Notes under the pieces: generated by a model | The model's database searches: none | Seen by the model: only the letters and a program-made list of their open reading frames with translations | What the model was told of the DNA's origin: nothing | NCBI RefSeq assembly: GCF_012272855.1 | Contig: NZ_JAAXCQ010000018.1 | Location: 40,861 to 104,860 of the forward strand | Direction: 5' to 3' | Length of the DNA: 64,000 nt | Source: Arenibacter sp. 6A1 | GTDB lineage: Bacteria; Bacteroidota; Bacteroidia; Flavobacteriales; Flavobacteriaceae | Made by a program: the position numbers and the translations under genes | Shown here: positions 37,821 to 45,868 of the stretch, in pieces | Numbering within the stretch: the stretch's first letter is position 1 | How the letters are laid out: each line of letters opens with the position of its first letter

Positions 37821-38019
37821 CGAATATTTGCATTCTAATATAAATATATAATTGTTTAATATATAGTAATTTAGATGTTAGGTAGTTTTGTTGCGACTAT
37901 CGGTGCCACTGAAATACCATTGGGCCAAAGTGAGCTTAATAAGGCCTTATCAACTTTTTAGTTTAATGGGTAATTGACTTGGACTCTTAAAAATGGGACA
38001 GGATTCCACTTAAAAGGTT

Positions 38020-38160
38020 CCATGTTTGCCAAGCCCCTGCGGAAGTCGGGACATCTTTCCGATATAATTTTTTCCCCTTCCCACACTTTACATCGATCCG
38101 CCTAGGAAGGTTTTTTGCGGCAGATGTTCCCGACACCCTCGGGGCCGCACAAAAGCACAA
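38020..38160. repeat. Structured repeat, copy B
   Basis: Left flank CCATGTTTG...CCCCTGCGGAAG and right flank ACCCTCGGGGCCGCACAAAA match the other copies. GTCGGGACATCT (38045-38056) pairs with AGATGTTCCCGAC (38122-38133), with one bulged base, at the same offset from the flanks as the unrelated stem in copy A. Confidence 0.65.
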
Positions 38161-38369
38161 GGGGAGAAAAACCCCTTACCCTTTTTCTCCCTAGCTATGA
38201 AATCGTGTCCATTGTACCGCGTTTTCCACTATTTCAAATAAATAGAAAGACCATATAAACTGATAGACTGTACTTAAATGGTTCTATATGGTTTGATGTG
38301 GTTTAGAGTCGTAAAATACTGTAAATAAGTCTTTTAAAGTGTATTTTGGTTCTTTATATTTATATAAGT

Positions 38370-38462
38370 TTATCCGTTTTTAACGGATAGCAAGTTATGT
38401 TTTGCGTAACGCAAAATACCTACTTCTAGCGAAGTGAAAAGGCTGCCCTAGGCAGTAGGTTA
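38370..38462. other. Palindrome cluster upstream of mobB, candidate oriT
   Basis: Three inverted repeats lie in under 80 bp directly before the mobilisation genes: TTTTGCGTAACGCAAAA (7-bp arms), ACTTCTAGCGAAGT (5-bp arms) and CTGCCCTAGGCAG (5-bp arms). An outer pair CCTACT and AGTAGG encloses the last two. Relaxase oriT sites are usually found here, but no nic site was identified. Confidence 0.5.
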
Positions 38463-38480
38463 GGTTAAAATGAGCGAGAA

Positions 38481-38870
38481 ATGATAATCAATAAAGTCGG
38501 TAGAAAACAGTTGGGAGACAGAAAGCGAAAGCATACTATTATGCTCCGGTTCAATACAGGGGAGCTGGAAAAAGTGAAGGCACTTTTAAGATCCTATAAT
38601 GTCGATTTTCAAAGAAGGGGCGCCGTGGGCCCTTTCTTAAGAAGGCTCATTCTGAACAAGCAAGCTGAAAAATCGGAGTGTCTACCCGGAAACACCCCTA
38701 AGGTCAGGTACCAACTGAACAAAATAGGAACCAACATCAACCAATTGGTGAAGGTGGCCCATTACAAGAACAGACGAAGCCCGAATGCCAGCCTTGTACG
38801 TGAGGTGCAAAAGGCCAATGAGCTGATAACCGTATTGATAACGACCATAAACAATACGAACCTGCAATGA
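38481..38870 (+). CDS. MobB/MobC-type relaxosome accessory protein
   Basis: A 129-aa basic protein whose N-terminal half has a ribbon-helix-helix pattern (KHTIMLRFNTGELEKVKALL) and whose C-terminal half contains QLNKIGTNINQLVKVAHY, the hallmark of Bacteroidota plasmid-mobilisation relaxosome proteins. It probably binds oriT and recruits the relaxase. The relaxase ATG overlaps its stop (ATGA), giving translational coupling. Confidence 0.9.
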   Translation: MIINKVGRKQLGDRKRKHTIMLRFNTGELEKVKALLRSYNVDFQRRGAVGPFLRRLILNKQAEKSECLPGNTPKVRYQLNKIGTNINQLVKVAHYKNRRSPNASLVREVQKANELITVLITTINNTNLQ

Positions 38871-41152
38871 TAGCACGACTGCTTTATCGGAAAAATGTAC
38901 AAGGGGTACTGAAATACGTGCTGGGGAAACCGGAATGTACCGTATTGGGCTTTCATAATACCTATTCGGACACGGATACGGACCTTAAGCTTTTCGAACA
39001 GGTGCTTTTCTATCTAGGCAACCGGCATGAATCCGAAAAACGCTACGTACATGCCTCCCTGAACCTTCCCCGTGGCGAACATTTGGATGATGACACCTTT
39101 TTGGTATTGTCCAAAGCCTATATGGAATATATGGGCTACGGACAGCAGCCTTATATTGTGGTACGGCATCACGATACCGAGCACGAGCACGTCCACATCG
39201 TCTCCAGTACCATCAAGGAAGACTGTAGTCAGATCAACCTTTCCTTTGACTTTAGAAGGAGTATGGCTGCCCAGAAATACCTGGAGAAACAGTTTGGACT
39301 TTCCCCTTCCCCAGAAAAAAGGACGGTCTGGGAGCTCCCCAAACAGGAAACTCCACAGTTCAGGCATCAGGATATTAACGGGGTCCGTTTCTATATGCAG
39401 GACATCCTAAACAACACCCTGCAAAAACATAAGGTGCGGAGTTTTGGCGAACTCGCCAAACTATTGGAAAAGTACCATATCCAACTGAAGGTCGTAGAAC
39501 GCTCGGGTAGGGTAGGGGTAGCTTATGGCATTGCGACCAAGGAAGGGTACCGATCCCGTTTCATTAGCGGCTATACCGTACACCCACAATTGTCCGGCCC
39601 CAAGCTCCAACAAGTCTTTGAGCGCAATAAGCAATCGGCCCTATTGCCCATGGTAAAAAAACGCTTGGAAAAGCAGTTGTTTACGACCTATAAGCTTTTT
39701 AACACCCTCCGTCCCGAGCACCTTCCGGATATCTTAGGTTCCTATCAAAAACTCGATTGCAGGCTGACCTGCGATGCGCAGGGACAGGTGGTGGAATTCA
39801 ACATTTATGATAAATCGGGCTATGTACTGCGCAGCGGAGAGATAGCGAGCAGCCTTGGTATCAGTGAGAACCCTGACTTGTTCCAAACCGAACACACCCA
39901 AATAGACCCAGAGAGCAAGCAATTGCAATTGGAGTTCCAACGTTGCCTAAAGGAAGCCTATCAGAAAACCTATAGGGATTTGAGGCATAGACCCTTGTTC
40001 TCGGAGCATATCGCTGCTACCTCTCTAAATGCCTTGGTTAGGGAAATGATGAAATCGGAGCGCTTTTTGTTCCTTCGGAAATACCTGCATACCGATAATC
40101 AGACCATGTGGAAGGTGATCGCATCCCATTTCCATCCTTTAAGTGAGGAGCTTGGTACCACCGCCTATAACAAGGAAAAGCAGCAGTTGCAAATGAAGGC
40201 AGACCTTGTTCAACTGGCCATTGACCAGCTGTTCACCAATACCCTGGACCAAAGGGAAGTCCTTGGTGAGCTTGTCCAAAGTCTGGGTGCAAGGTACGAT
40301 AGGGGCACCCTGACCTATGCGAATTCTAAGCTTCACCAAGTGCCGGTCGATATGGGTAATACCCTACTACAGACTACAAGAAACCGATATACACCTCCTA
40401 ATTTTATACGTGAAAATGAAAAGCTACTGAAAGGATTGCTAAATAATAAATCTGCAAAAGAAATTAAACCAAGTTCGATAGCCCTATTCCTTCCCATGGT
40501 ATTTCCAAAGCTCTATAATGCTATGGATCGGCCCTATAGGGAACGGTTCGATACCTTGGCCCTGAAAGCCTATCATCTTCATGCTGAACGCATGCAGGGG
40601 CCTTTTGAGAAATCGCCCAGGGACTATATCGCATTTTTCAATGCCAGAGGCTTTTATTATGAGCAGCAGGAAGGAAAACTCCGTGTGGGTTCTATCTACG
40701 CCAAGAATCCTGTTACTGTTGCGCTTTCAAAGAAAATGCAAAACTATTTACAATCGTCCCCTGAGTTGGACAGCGCCTTGGCTACTCAGGCTATCATCCT
40801 GGAGAATATCATAGCCCAAGGGCAGGGCAATTTAAAATGCCTTTGGATGGGCCATTTAATGGAACGCGGGCATTATAAGCGGGCAGCCTATAAGTATATA
40901 TCGGACGGTGTAACACCCAATTTACCGCCCGAACTAGTAGAGCACCATATGGCAAACGGATTCAAGGAGGCCTTGGTGGCCGTAGCCAGGGAACGGGACC
41001 GTCAAGCACAGGCCAGTATGCTCCGTGCAGGGTCGCATGCCCTGGATACGCTCATGGGCAGCACCTCTTTCAAAGATGAAGAAGCCTTTAACTGGTTTAA
41101 GGACGAGCTTACGGATTATTCCAAGTACAAGGGGAATTTGCTTGGGATGTAG
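38867..41152 (+). CDS. Relaxase/mobilisation nuclease (MobA-like)
   Basis: Nicks oriT and leads the transferred strand. The N-terminal relaxase domain shows the metal-binding histidine cluster HHDTEHEHVH (residues 101-110), and a Tyr near the start (LLYRKNVQGVLKYVLG) is the likely nucleophile. The remaining 500 residues are helical with no second enzymatic motif seen; no primase or helicase was found. At 761 aa it is longer than typical Bacteroides MobA (about 400-600). The high-GC wording of mobB-mobA differs from the AT-rich tra operon. No VirD4-type coupling protein gene follows, although mobC usually does. Confidence 0.92.
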   Translation: MIARLLYRKNVQGVLKYVLGKPECTVLGFHNTYSDTDTDLKLFEQVLFYLGNRHESEKRYVHASLNLPRGEHLDDDTFLVLSKAYMEYMGYGQQPYIVVRHHDTEHEHVHIVSSTIKEDCSQINLSFDFRRSMAAQKYLEKQFGLSPSPEKRTVWELPKQETPQFRHQDINGVRFYMQDILNNTLQKHKVRSFGELAKLLEKYHIQLKVVERSGRVGVAYGIATKEGYRSRFISGYTVHPQLSGPKLQQVFERNKQSALLPMVKKRLEKQLFTTYKLFNTLRPEHLPDILGSYQKLDCRLTCDAQGQVVEFNIYDKSGYVLRSGEIASSLGISENPDLFQTEHTQIDPESKQLQLEFQRCLKEAYQKTYRDLRHRPLFSEHIAATSLNALVREMMKSERFLFLRKYLHTDNQTMWKVIASHFHPLSEELGTTAYNKEKQQLQMKADLVQLAIDQLFTNTLDQREVLGELVQSLGARYDRGTLTYANSKLHQVPVDMGNTLLQTTRNRYTPPNFIRENEKLLKGLLNNKSAKEIKPSSIALFLPMVFPKLYNAMDRPYRERFDTLALKAYHLHAERMQGPFEKSPRDYIAFFNARGFYYEQQEGKLRVGSIYAKNPVTVALSKKMQNYLQSSPELDSALATQAIILENIIAQGQGNLKCLWMGHLMERGHYKRAAYKYISDGVTPNLPPELVEHHMANGFKEALVAVARERDRQAQASMLRAGSHALDTLMGSTSFKDEEAFNWFKDELTDYSKYKGNLLGM

Positions 41153-41338
41153 GTTTGGGTAGTTTATAAATACAAAACTAGATGTACAAAGAAAGTTTAT
41201 CTGAAATCTTGATGTTTATCATGGTGAAGGTGGGAAGTATACAAGAGTAATTGTTACCTCTATAGCCAAAACAAGGATGTTGTTGAAAAGAGGGGGTCTG
41301 GGGGAGACTCCCCTTTACCTACTCGACTGTAGTCAGTT

Positions 41339-42103
41339 TTAATTCCACATTCCATTTGATTCTGTCAAAATAATAGGGTTCTTGTCTGTAATCAATATTG
41401 TCTGTTCGTGTTGAGTTACATATCCTCCTTTATTTCCAACTAAAGTCCAACCGTCATTTAATTCTACAGCAACAGTTGATTTTGTGGAAATGAAAGTTTC
41501 AATAGCTACAGTTGTATTTTTTTTAAACCTTTCTCGATTTGTTCTAACTCGGTAATTTAAAATATTTTCAGGTTTTTCATGTAAACTTCTTCCAACTCCA
41601 TGTCCAGCTAAATTTTTAATAACTTTAAAGCCAGATTTTTTTGCTTCCGTTTCTATCAAGTGTCCAATGTCAGCTATTTTTACACCTCCTTTTATATTAC
41701 TAATAGCTTTGTGTAAAATATTTTTAGACGCATCTACAAGAGGTTGATGATTATGAATATCCTTTCCAAGAACAAAAGAACTTCCATTATCAGAGCAAAA
41801 TCCATTTAATTCCGCAGAAACATCAATATTTATTAAGTCACCTTCTTTCAGAATTTTTTTGTCAGATGGAATTCCGTGAGCAGCTTCTTCATTTACACTT
41901 ATACAAGCATATCCAGGAAATTCATAAGTTTCATAAGGTGCTGATTTAGCCCCATAACTTTTTAAAATTTCAGCACCATATTCGTCTAATTCTTTAGTTG
42001 ACATACCAACTTTAGCATATTCTATCATGAGTTTTAGTGTAGTTCCAACAACTTCACTAACTTTTTTCATTCCGATTAATTCTGATTCTTTTGTTATTGA
42101 CAT
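41339..42103 (-). CDS. map: Methionine aminopeptidase type I, accessory copy
   Basis: Removes N-terminal Met from nascent proteins. The full set of metal and active-site residues is present in E. coli-like spacing: His76, Asp94, Asp105, His168, Glu202 and Glu233. The 254-aa length is normal. It is strongly AT-rich and lies alone beside a mobile element, away from the ribosomal-protein operon where the housekeeping copy usually lies, so it is probably an acquired second copy. Confidence 0.92.
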   Translation of the reverse strand: MSITKESELIGMKKVSEVVGTTLKLMIEYAKVGMSTKELDEYGAEILKSYGAKSAPYETYEFPGYACISVNEEAAHGIPSDKKILKEGDLINIDVSAELNGFCSDNGSSFVLGKDIHNHQPLVDASKNILHKAISNIKGGVKIADIGHLIETEAKKSGFKVIKNLAGHGVGRSLHEKPENILNYRVRTNRERFKKNTTVAIETFISTKSTVAVELNDGWTLVGNKGGYVTQHEQTILITDKNPIILTESNGMWN

Positions 42104-42263
42104 TCTGTTTTTTTCTTTATCTGTTACAACGGTTCGTATAACCGTCAGTTACGGGGCAATAAGCCTTAATTTTCGGTTTGACACTGACTTTAGCAATTCC
42201 GAGTGGAATCCGATGTTGTCGAATCCGCCGTTATTGCGGATATTTTATTGGCAATAGTTTTTG
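42104..42263. other. Hairpin-rich spacer between map and the beta-propeller gene
   Basis: Contains ACGGTTCGTATAACCGT (6-bp arms, 5-bp loop), ATTCCGAGTGGAAT and CCGCCGTTATTGCGG, and ends TTATTGGCAATAG at the boundary of the next gene. It resembles the palindromic cassette borders described under findings. Confidence 0.45.
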
Positions 42264-43190
42264 TTATATTTTTATTGAGGTCATATATATTTTACTCAAC
42301 CCGTTTTCATTTTCTTGAACATATTTTTTAAAATCTGATATATTTTTAAACTTTTTCGGTTTAATATTTTGCCTCTTACTTGTAAAATATAAGGTTTGAT
42401 TTTTTTCATCATAGAAGGGGCAGTATTCCATAAATTTAGTGTTAATAGGTGCGCCTATGTTTGTTGATTTTCCCCATTCTCCGTTTAAATCTTTTTTTGA
42501 AATATATAAATCACCACTTCCTTGACCATCTTCCTCATTGTATTTCGTATATAGTATAAAATCTTCGTTCTTGGAAATAAAAGCATTAAATTCATAACCA
42601 TCACTATTTATATTTTCACCTAAAAGAACAGGAGCTAAATACTTTCCAGCTTCCCATTTACAATAATAAATATCATCTTTTCCAAAACCATCTGGAGAGT
42701 TCATTGTAAAATATAGATTATTGTTATCACTAATAGTTGGATAAAATTCGTCTAAATCTGAATTAATAGGTTTTCCTATATTTTTAGGTTCAGACCATTT
42801 TTCATTTTTATTTTCTCTATCAACATACCAAATATCAAAATCCTTTTTTTCATCAAGTGAATCATCCAAAGGTCTGTCAGAAACAAAAAATAACCGATTT
42901 CCATTCATTGATAAAAATGGTTCTAAATACATATATGAATCACAAAATGTCAATAATTCTGGCTCTAACCATTTACTATTTTCTTTCTTAATGGTAGCTA
43001 ACTGGGATATTTTACCATTAGGGCTTTGTAGAGTGAAAAACGCTTCATCTCCATTGGTTGAAATACAAAAATCCCGCACATTATTGAATTGATTTAGTAC
43101 TTTATTAAAATGAAAAATATCATTTTCATTTTGAGCCGACAGTAAATTTGAAGTTAAAATTAACGTGATTATTAATAAGTTTTTTGTCAT
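42264..43190 (-). CDS. Secreted WD40-like/PD40 beta-propeller protein
   Basis: A 308-aa protein with a signal peptide (TLILTSNLLSAQ) and repeated PD40-type blades: ...FLSMNGNRLFFVSDRP, FYPTISDNNNLYFTMNSPDG, EFNAFISKNEDFILYTKY, YCPFYDEKNQTLYFTSKR. Each has the G.D.FDIWYV or GKDDIYYCKW-type strand of TolB-like propellers. No C-terminal OmpA domain. Function unknown, probably periplasmic. Very AT-rich. Confidence 0.82.
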   Translation of the reverse strand: MTKNLLIITLILTSNLLSAQNENDIFHFNKVLNQFNNVRDFCISTNGDEAFFTLQSPNGKISQLATIKKENSKWLEPELLTFCDSYMYLEPFLSMNGNRLFFVSDRPLDDSLDEKKDFDIWYVDRENKNEKWSEPKNIGKPINSDLDEFYPTISDNNNLYFTMNSPDGFGKDDIYYCKWEAGKYLAPVLLGENINSDGYEFNAFISKNEDFILYTKYNEEDGQGSGDLYISKKDLNGEWGKSTNIGAPINTKFMEYCPFYDEKNQTLYFTSKRQNIKPKKFKNISDFKKYVQENENGLSKIYMTSIKI

Positions 43191-43273
43191 AATTACATTC
43201 TTTTGGTTTTTGTTTAATTATTGCCAACTCGTAATATCAGTTAAATCATACTGTACAGTAAGCCATTTAAAAA

Positions 43274-43342
43274 CAGCAGTACCAATATTATGATTTAGGT
43301 AGGGGAATAACAAATAAAACTTTAAGAAAATACAACAAATAT
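43274..43342. repeat. Dispersed repeat pair, copy 1
   Basis: The stretch CAATATTATGATTTAGGTAG...GAATAACAAAT...AAGAAAATACAACAA recurs at 51383-51450 with few changes. Both lie just upstream (right side) of minus-strand genes. Confidence 0.7.
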
Positions 43343-43369
43343 GTTGTTCTTAAGGAGGAAATTCCAATG

Positions 43370-43450
43370 GCCATGTTCTTGCGGGAGGTTCGCTCCCAGC
43401 ACTTTGTACGGCTTCGCTCACCACCTTCAGAACCGCGCACAAGAACAGAA
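43370..43450. repeat. Structured repeat, copy C
   Basis: CCATGTTCTTGCGGGAGGTT (43371-43390) and ACCACCTTCAGAACCGCGCA (about 43420-43439), then CAAGAACA. The outer arms TGTTCTTG and CAAGAACA are perfectly complementary. Confidence 0.65.
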
Positions 43451-43607
43451 CGTTCCTTCATAACCTGCTATGGGATAGTTATCCTGGGTAAGGAGCAGTA
43501 ACGGGGGAGTGGGCTATATCCCGGTGTTCCGGAACTTAAGCCCTTGCCACGCCTAGCACAAACTGAACGTTAACAAATTCAACGGAAAGCTAGGAATGGC
43601 ACATTTT

Positions 43608-43692
43608 GCTCCGATAACATTGCCACAAATCGAACCGAAATACTTAACTTACATTAAAAACAAATTTTTTGCTTTTTTGACCTTTTTCAAGC
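43608..43692. repeat. Dispersed CTTTTTTGACC repeat, copy 1
   Basis: Contains CACAAATCGAACCGA, a short AT-rich stretch, then TTGCTTTTTTGACCTTT. The same order recurs at 50065 and 51510. Confidence 0.55.
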
Positions 43693-43746
43693 GGACTTTG
43701 ATTCTATTTTTTATAAAACGGTTTAAGTAAGTTTCCCTTACTTATA

Positions 43747-43866
43747 TATTGTCCCCTAAAACGTCCGTTTTACGGGACAATAGCCCAAGGGATAAAATAT
43801 GCCTGATAACAGTCCTTTTTACGGTCTTTTTTAGTAGTTTCGTAAAATAACCTTTTACGGGACTAT
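43747..43866 (+). promoter_or_regulatory. Candidate res site of the serine resolvase
   Basis: 43747-43782 is a 36-bp inverted repeat; the arms (TATTGTCCCCTAAAACGT and CCGTTTTACGGGACAATA) match at 16 of 18 positions. Half-site-like pieces GTCCTTTTTACGG (about 43822) and CCTTTTACGGGACTAT (43851-43866) follow before the gene start. A strong dyad plus accessory sites next to the gene is the usual res layout. Confidence 0.6.
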
Positions 43867-43867
43867 T

Positions 43868-44443
43868 ATGATTGTTGGATATGCCAGGGTTTCTACCAAG
43901 GACCAGAAATTAAAAGCACAGATCGATTTATTAAAAGAAGCCGGTTGTGAAAGGATCTACTCCGATGTAGCGAGTGGAGTAAGACAGGACCGGTCTGGAC
44001 TGAACGAAATGATCGGACAGCTTCGGAAAGGCGATACCGTGATCACCTATAAGAATGACCGTATATTCAGGTCTCTAAAAAACATGATCGATTTGATAGA
44101 CCTGTTCAATGAAAAGGGGGTACATTTCAAAAGCCTTACCGAACCTGAATTTGATACCACATCTGCCAATGGCAAGTTCCTGTTACAGATTTTTGCGGCC
44201 GTAGCCGAATTTGAACGGAACCTTATCCGGGAAAGGACCAAGACGGGACTGGATGGTGCCAGAAAGCGCAACAAATTGTTGGGCAGGCCCAAGGGCGCCT
44301 CAGAGGCCACCAAGGAAAAGTACCAATTTGCCAAACACCTGTACGGTAATAAGGACATCCCCATAATGGAAGCCTGTAAAAGGGCGGGCATTAGCAAAAG
44401 CACTTTTTACAGGGTAGAACAGTCTTTAGGAATGCTTGGATAG
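43868..44443 (+). CDS. Small serine recombinase (resolvase/invertase family)
   Basis: A 191-aa site-specific recombinase. The catalytic domain starts MIVGYARVSTKDQ with nucleophile Ser9, has AEFERNLIRERTKTGL for the long E helix, and ends with a Hin-type helix-turn-helix (IMEACKRAGISKSTFYRVEQ) for DNA binding. Length and layout are complete. It probably resolves or inverts at the dyad-rich site directly upstream. A 72-bp copy of its 3' end lies at 47574-47644. Confidence 0.95.
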   Translation: MIVGYARVSTKDQKLKAQIDLLKEAGCERIYSDVASGVRQDRSGLNEMIGQLRKGDTVITYKNDRIFRSLKNMIDLIDLFNEKGVHFKSLTEPEFDTTSANGKFLLQIFAAVAEFERNLIRERTKTGLDGARKRNKLLGRPKGASEATKEKYQFAKHLYGNKDIPIMEACKRAGISKSTFYRVEQSLGMLG

Positions 44444-44574
44444 CGACTTCCGGACAAAGGCGGCATGGTCATACATGCATGTTTTTATAAAGAATAAGGC
44501 GTAACTTCATTTTTTATACTAATGAAGTACTAAATTATAAACATATAAGGGCGCATTTATTTCAGGTATTCCCT

Positions 44575-44712
44575 ATGTTTAAATATCCAAAGGAAGTATT
44601 AAGGACTACTTTGTAGGGATTCAAAAAATTAACAAATACCAAAAATAAAAAGGAGCGGTTTTTAGAAAAGAACTATGAGCTTTGGAAGAAGATTGATCCA
44701 GTAAGGGTATAA
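44575..44712 (+). pseudogene. Short broken ORF of unknown origin
   Basis: The frame reads MFKYPKEVLRTTL, a TAG, then GFKKLTNTKNKKERF and LEKNYELWKKIDPVRV with no further stop until 44712. The continued protein-like composition across one stop suggests a recently broken small gene. No family recognised. Confidence 0.3.
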
Positions 44713-44742
44713 AAACCAATCAAATGAAAATCACAATCAGCC

Positions 44743-45225
44743 ATGAGTAAAGAAGATATCAGATGGGAGCAACGCTTTTCCAATTAAATAAAAGCATTTA
44801 ATAAGTTAGACCAGGCAGTAACTAAAATCAAAGAAGATTTTGAAATTGGTAAGGATGGTAATATTAATGATGATGAATTTTTAGATGATATTATTAAAGA
44901 AGGGTTGATACAGCGTTTTGAGTACACGCATGAACTTGCGTGGAACGTAATGAAAGATTATGCAGCATATCAAGGGAACCCAAATGTTGGAGGTTCCAGA
45001 GATGCCGTCAGGGAAGCGTTTCAGTTACAAATAATTGCCGAGGGAAAGATATGGATGGAAATGATAAAAAGCCGGAACAAGACCTCCCATACTTATAATG
45101 AAGAAATAGCTGATGAAATATTTAGAGATATAATTTACGTGTACCATGCAGCGTTCAAGACATTTTTTAATACCATGGAAGCAAAGCGAAGTGGAGAGCA
45201 AGAAAAACTTTTTGAAGAGGAATAA
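44743..45225 (+). pseudogene. HEPN-domain (HI0074/substrate-binding) toxin with in-frame stop
   Basis: The frame starts MSKEDIRWEQRFSN, hits TAA at 44785-44787 where homologues have an aromatic residue, and continues unbroken (IKAFNKLDQAVTKIKEDFEI). Further on are RFEYTHELAWNVMKDYA and the HEPN RNase motif region (MIKSRNKTSHTYNEE, R-x4-6-H). It overlaps the nucleotidyltransferase start by one base, the standard HEPN-MNT operon. Translation from the TTG at 44905 could give a 106-aa form lacking the first helix. One substitution separates it from an intact gene. Confidence 0.8.
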
Positions 45226-45536
45226 TGTACGGATTGGAACAAGAGGACATAGATAACATGAATTCGGTTTTTGGTAATTGTCCGGAAGTTGAAAAAGCTA
45301 TACTATATGGCTCAAGGGCTAAAGGCAATTATAAGCCTTACTCGGATATAGACATCACTTTAGTAGGTCCGGCATTAACCTTATCACTGCTATTTGAAAT
45401 AGAAACAGCTTTGGACGATTTGCTGTTGCCTTATAAGATGGATATTTCCATTTTCCATAAAATAGAAAATAAAGATTTGATCGATCATATTAATAGGATC
45501 GGTATTACCCTTTATGATAATAAGGCTGATTTATAA
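45225..45536 (+). CDS. MNT-type minimal nucleotidyltransferase (antitoxin)
   Basis: A 103-aa protein with GSRAKGNYKPYSDIDI (residues about 28-43), the GSxxxG...DxD motif of minimal nucleotidyltransferases, and a third acidic strand KMDISIF. In characterised HEPN-MNT modules the MNT protein AMPylates or otherwise neutralises the HEPN ribonuclease. The gene is intact while its partner carries a stop codon. Confidence 0.92.
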   Translation: MYGLEQEDIDNMNSVFGNCPEVEKAILYGSRAKGNYKPYSDIDITLVGPALTLSLLFEIETALDDLLLPYKMDISIFHKIENKDLIDHINRIGITLYDNKADL

Positions 45537-45616
45537 AAATCGCAAGACGAATTAGTAGGATCGCTAGCGCTGAATTTAGAGGAGTTTGCCCGTCCCGAAG
45601 CTATGGCTATAAAACA

Positions 45617-45770
45617 GCCATGTTCTTGTGGGAGGTGTCCAGGGTTTCATGATGTTTCGACTTGTTACCACCCTCAGAACCGAACGGCAACCGCTTTCTT
45701 GGTTCCGCTCGCTCCAACAACCAAGCCCTTGTCTTTGACATTTTTGGGGATTCTTCGTAAGAGGTACGAT
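45617..45770. repeat. Structured repeat, copy D
   Basis: CCATGTTCTTGTGGGAGGTG and ACCACCCTCAGAACCGAACG match copy C flanks. The stretch from about 45669 onward (CCGCTTTCTTG, CTCCAACAACCAAGCCCTTG) is shared with copy E. The 62-codon ORF through it is not considered real. Confidence 0.65.
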
Positions 45771-45868
45771 CGGTTAATTGTAGTTTTGTGAATTAAGTAA
45801 TACTTTTTTTGCTTTACCCTATAGTTTTTCTTAGAAAAACAATAACACTTATAAATTGTATAACAATT

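Noticed and set aside
41291..41320. GGGGAG-A-CTCCCC hairpin as a terminator for mobA
   Set aside because: The loop would be one base and the T-run is short; not convincing as a terminator.
45603..45791. 62-codon + ORF
   Set aside because: It overlaps structured-repeat copy D; the frame is not kept in copies C or E.
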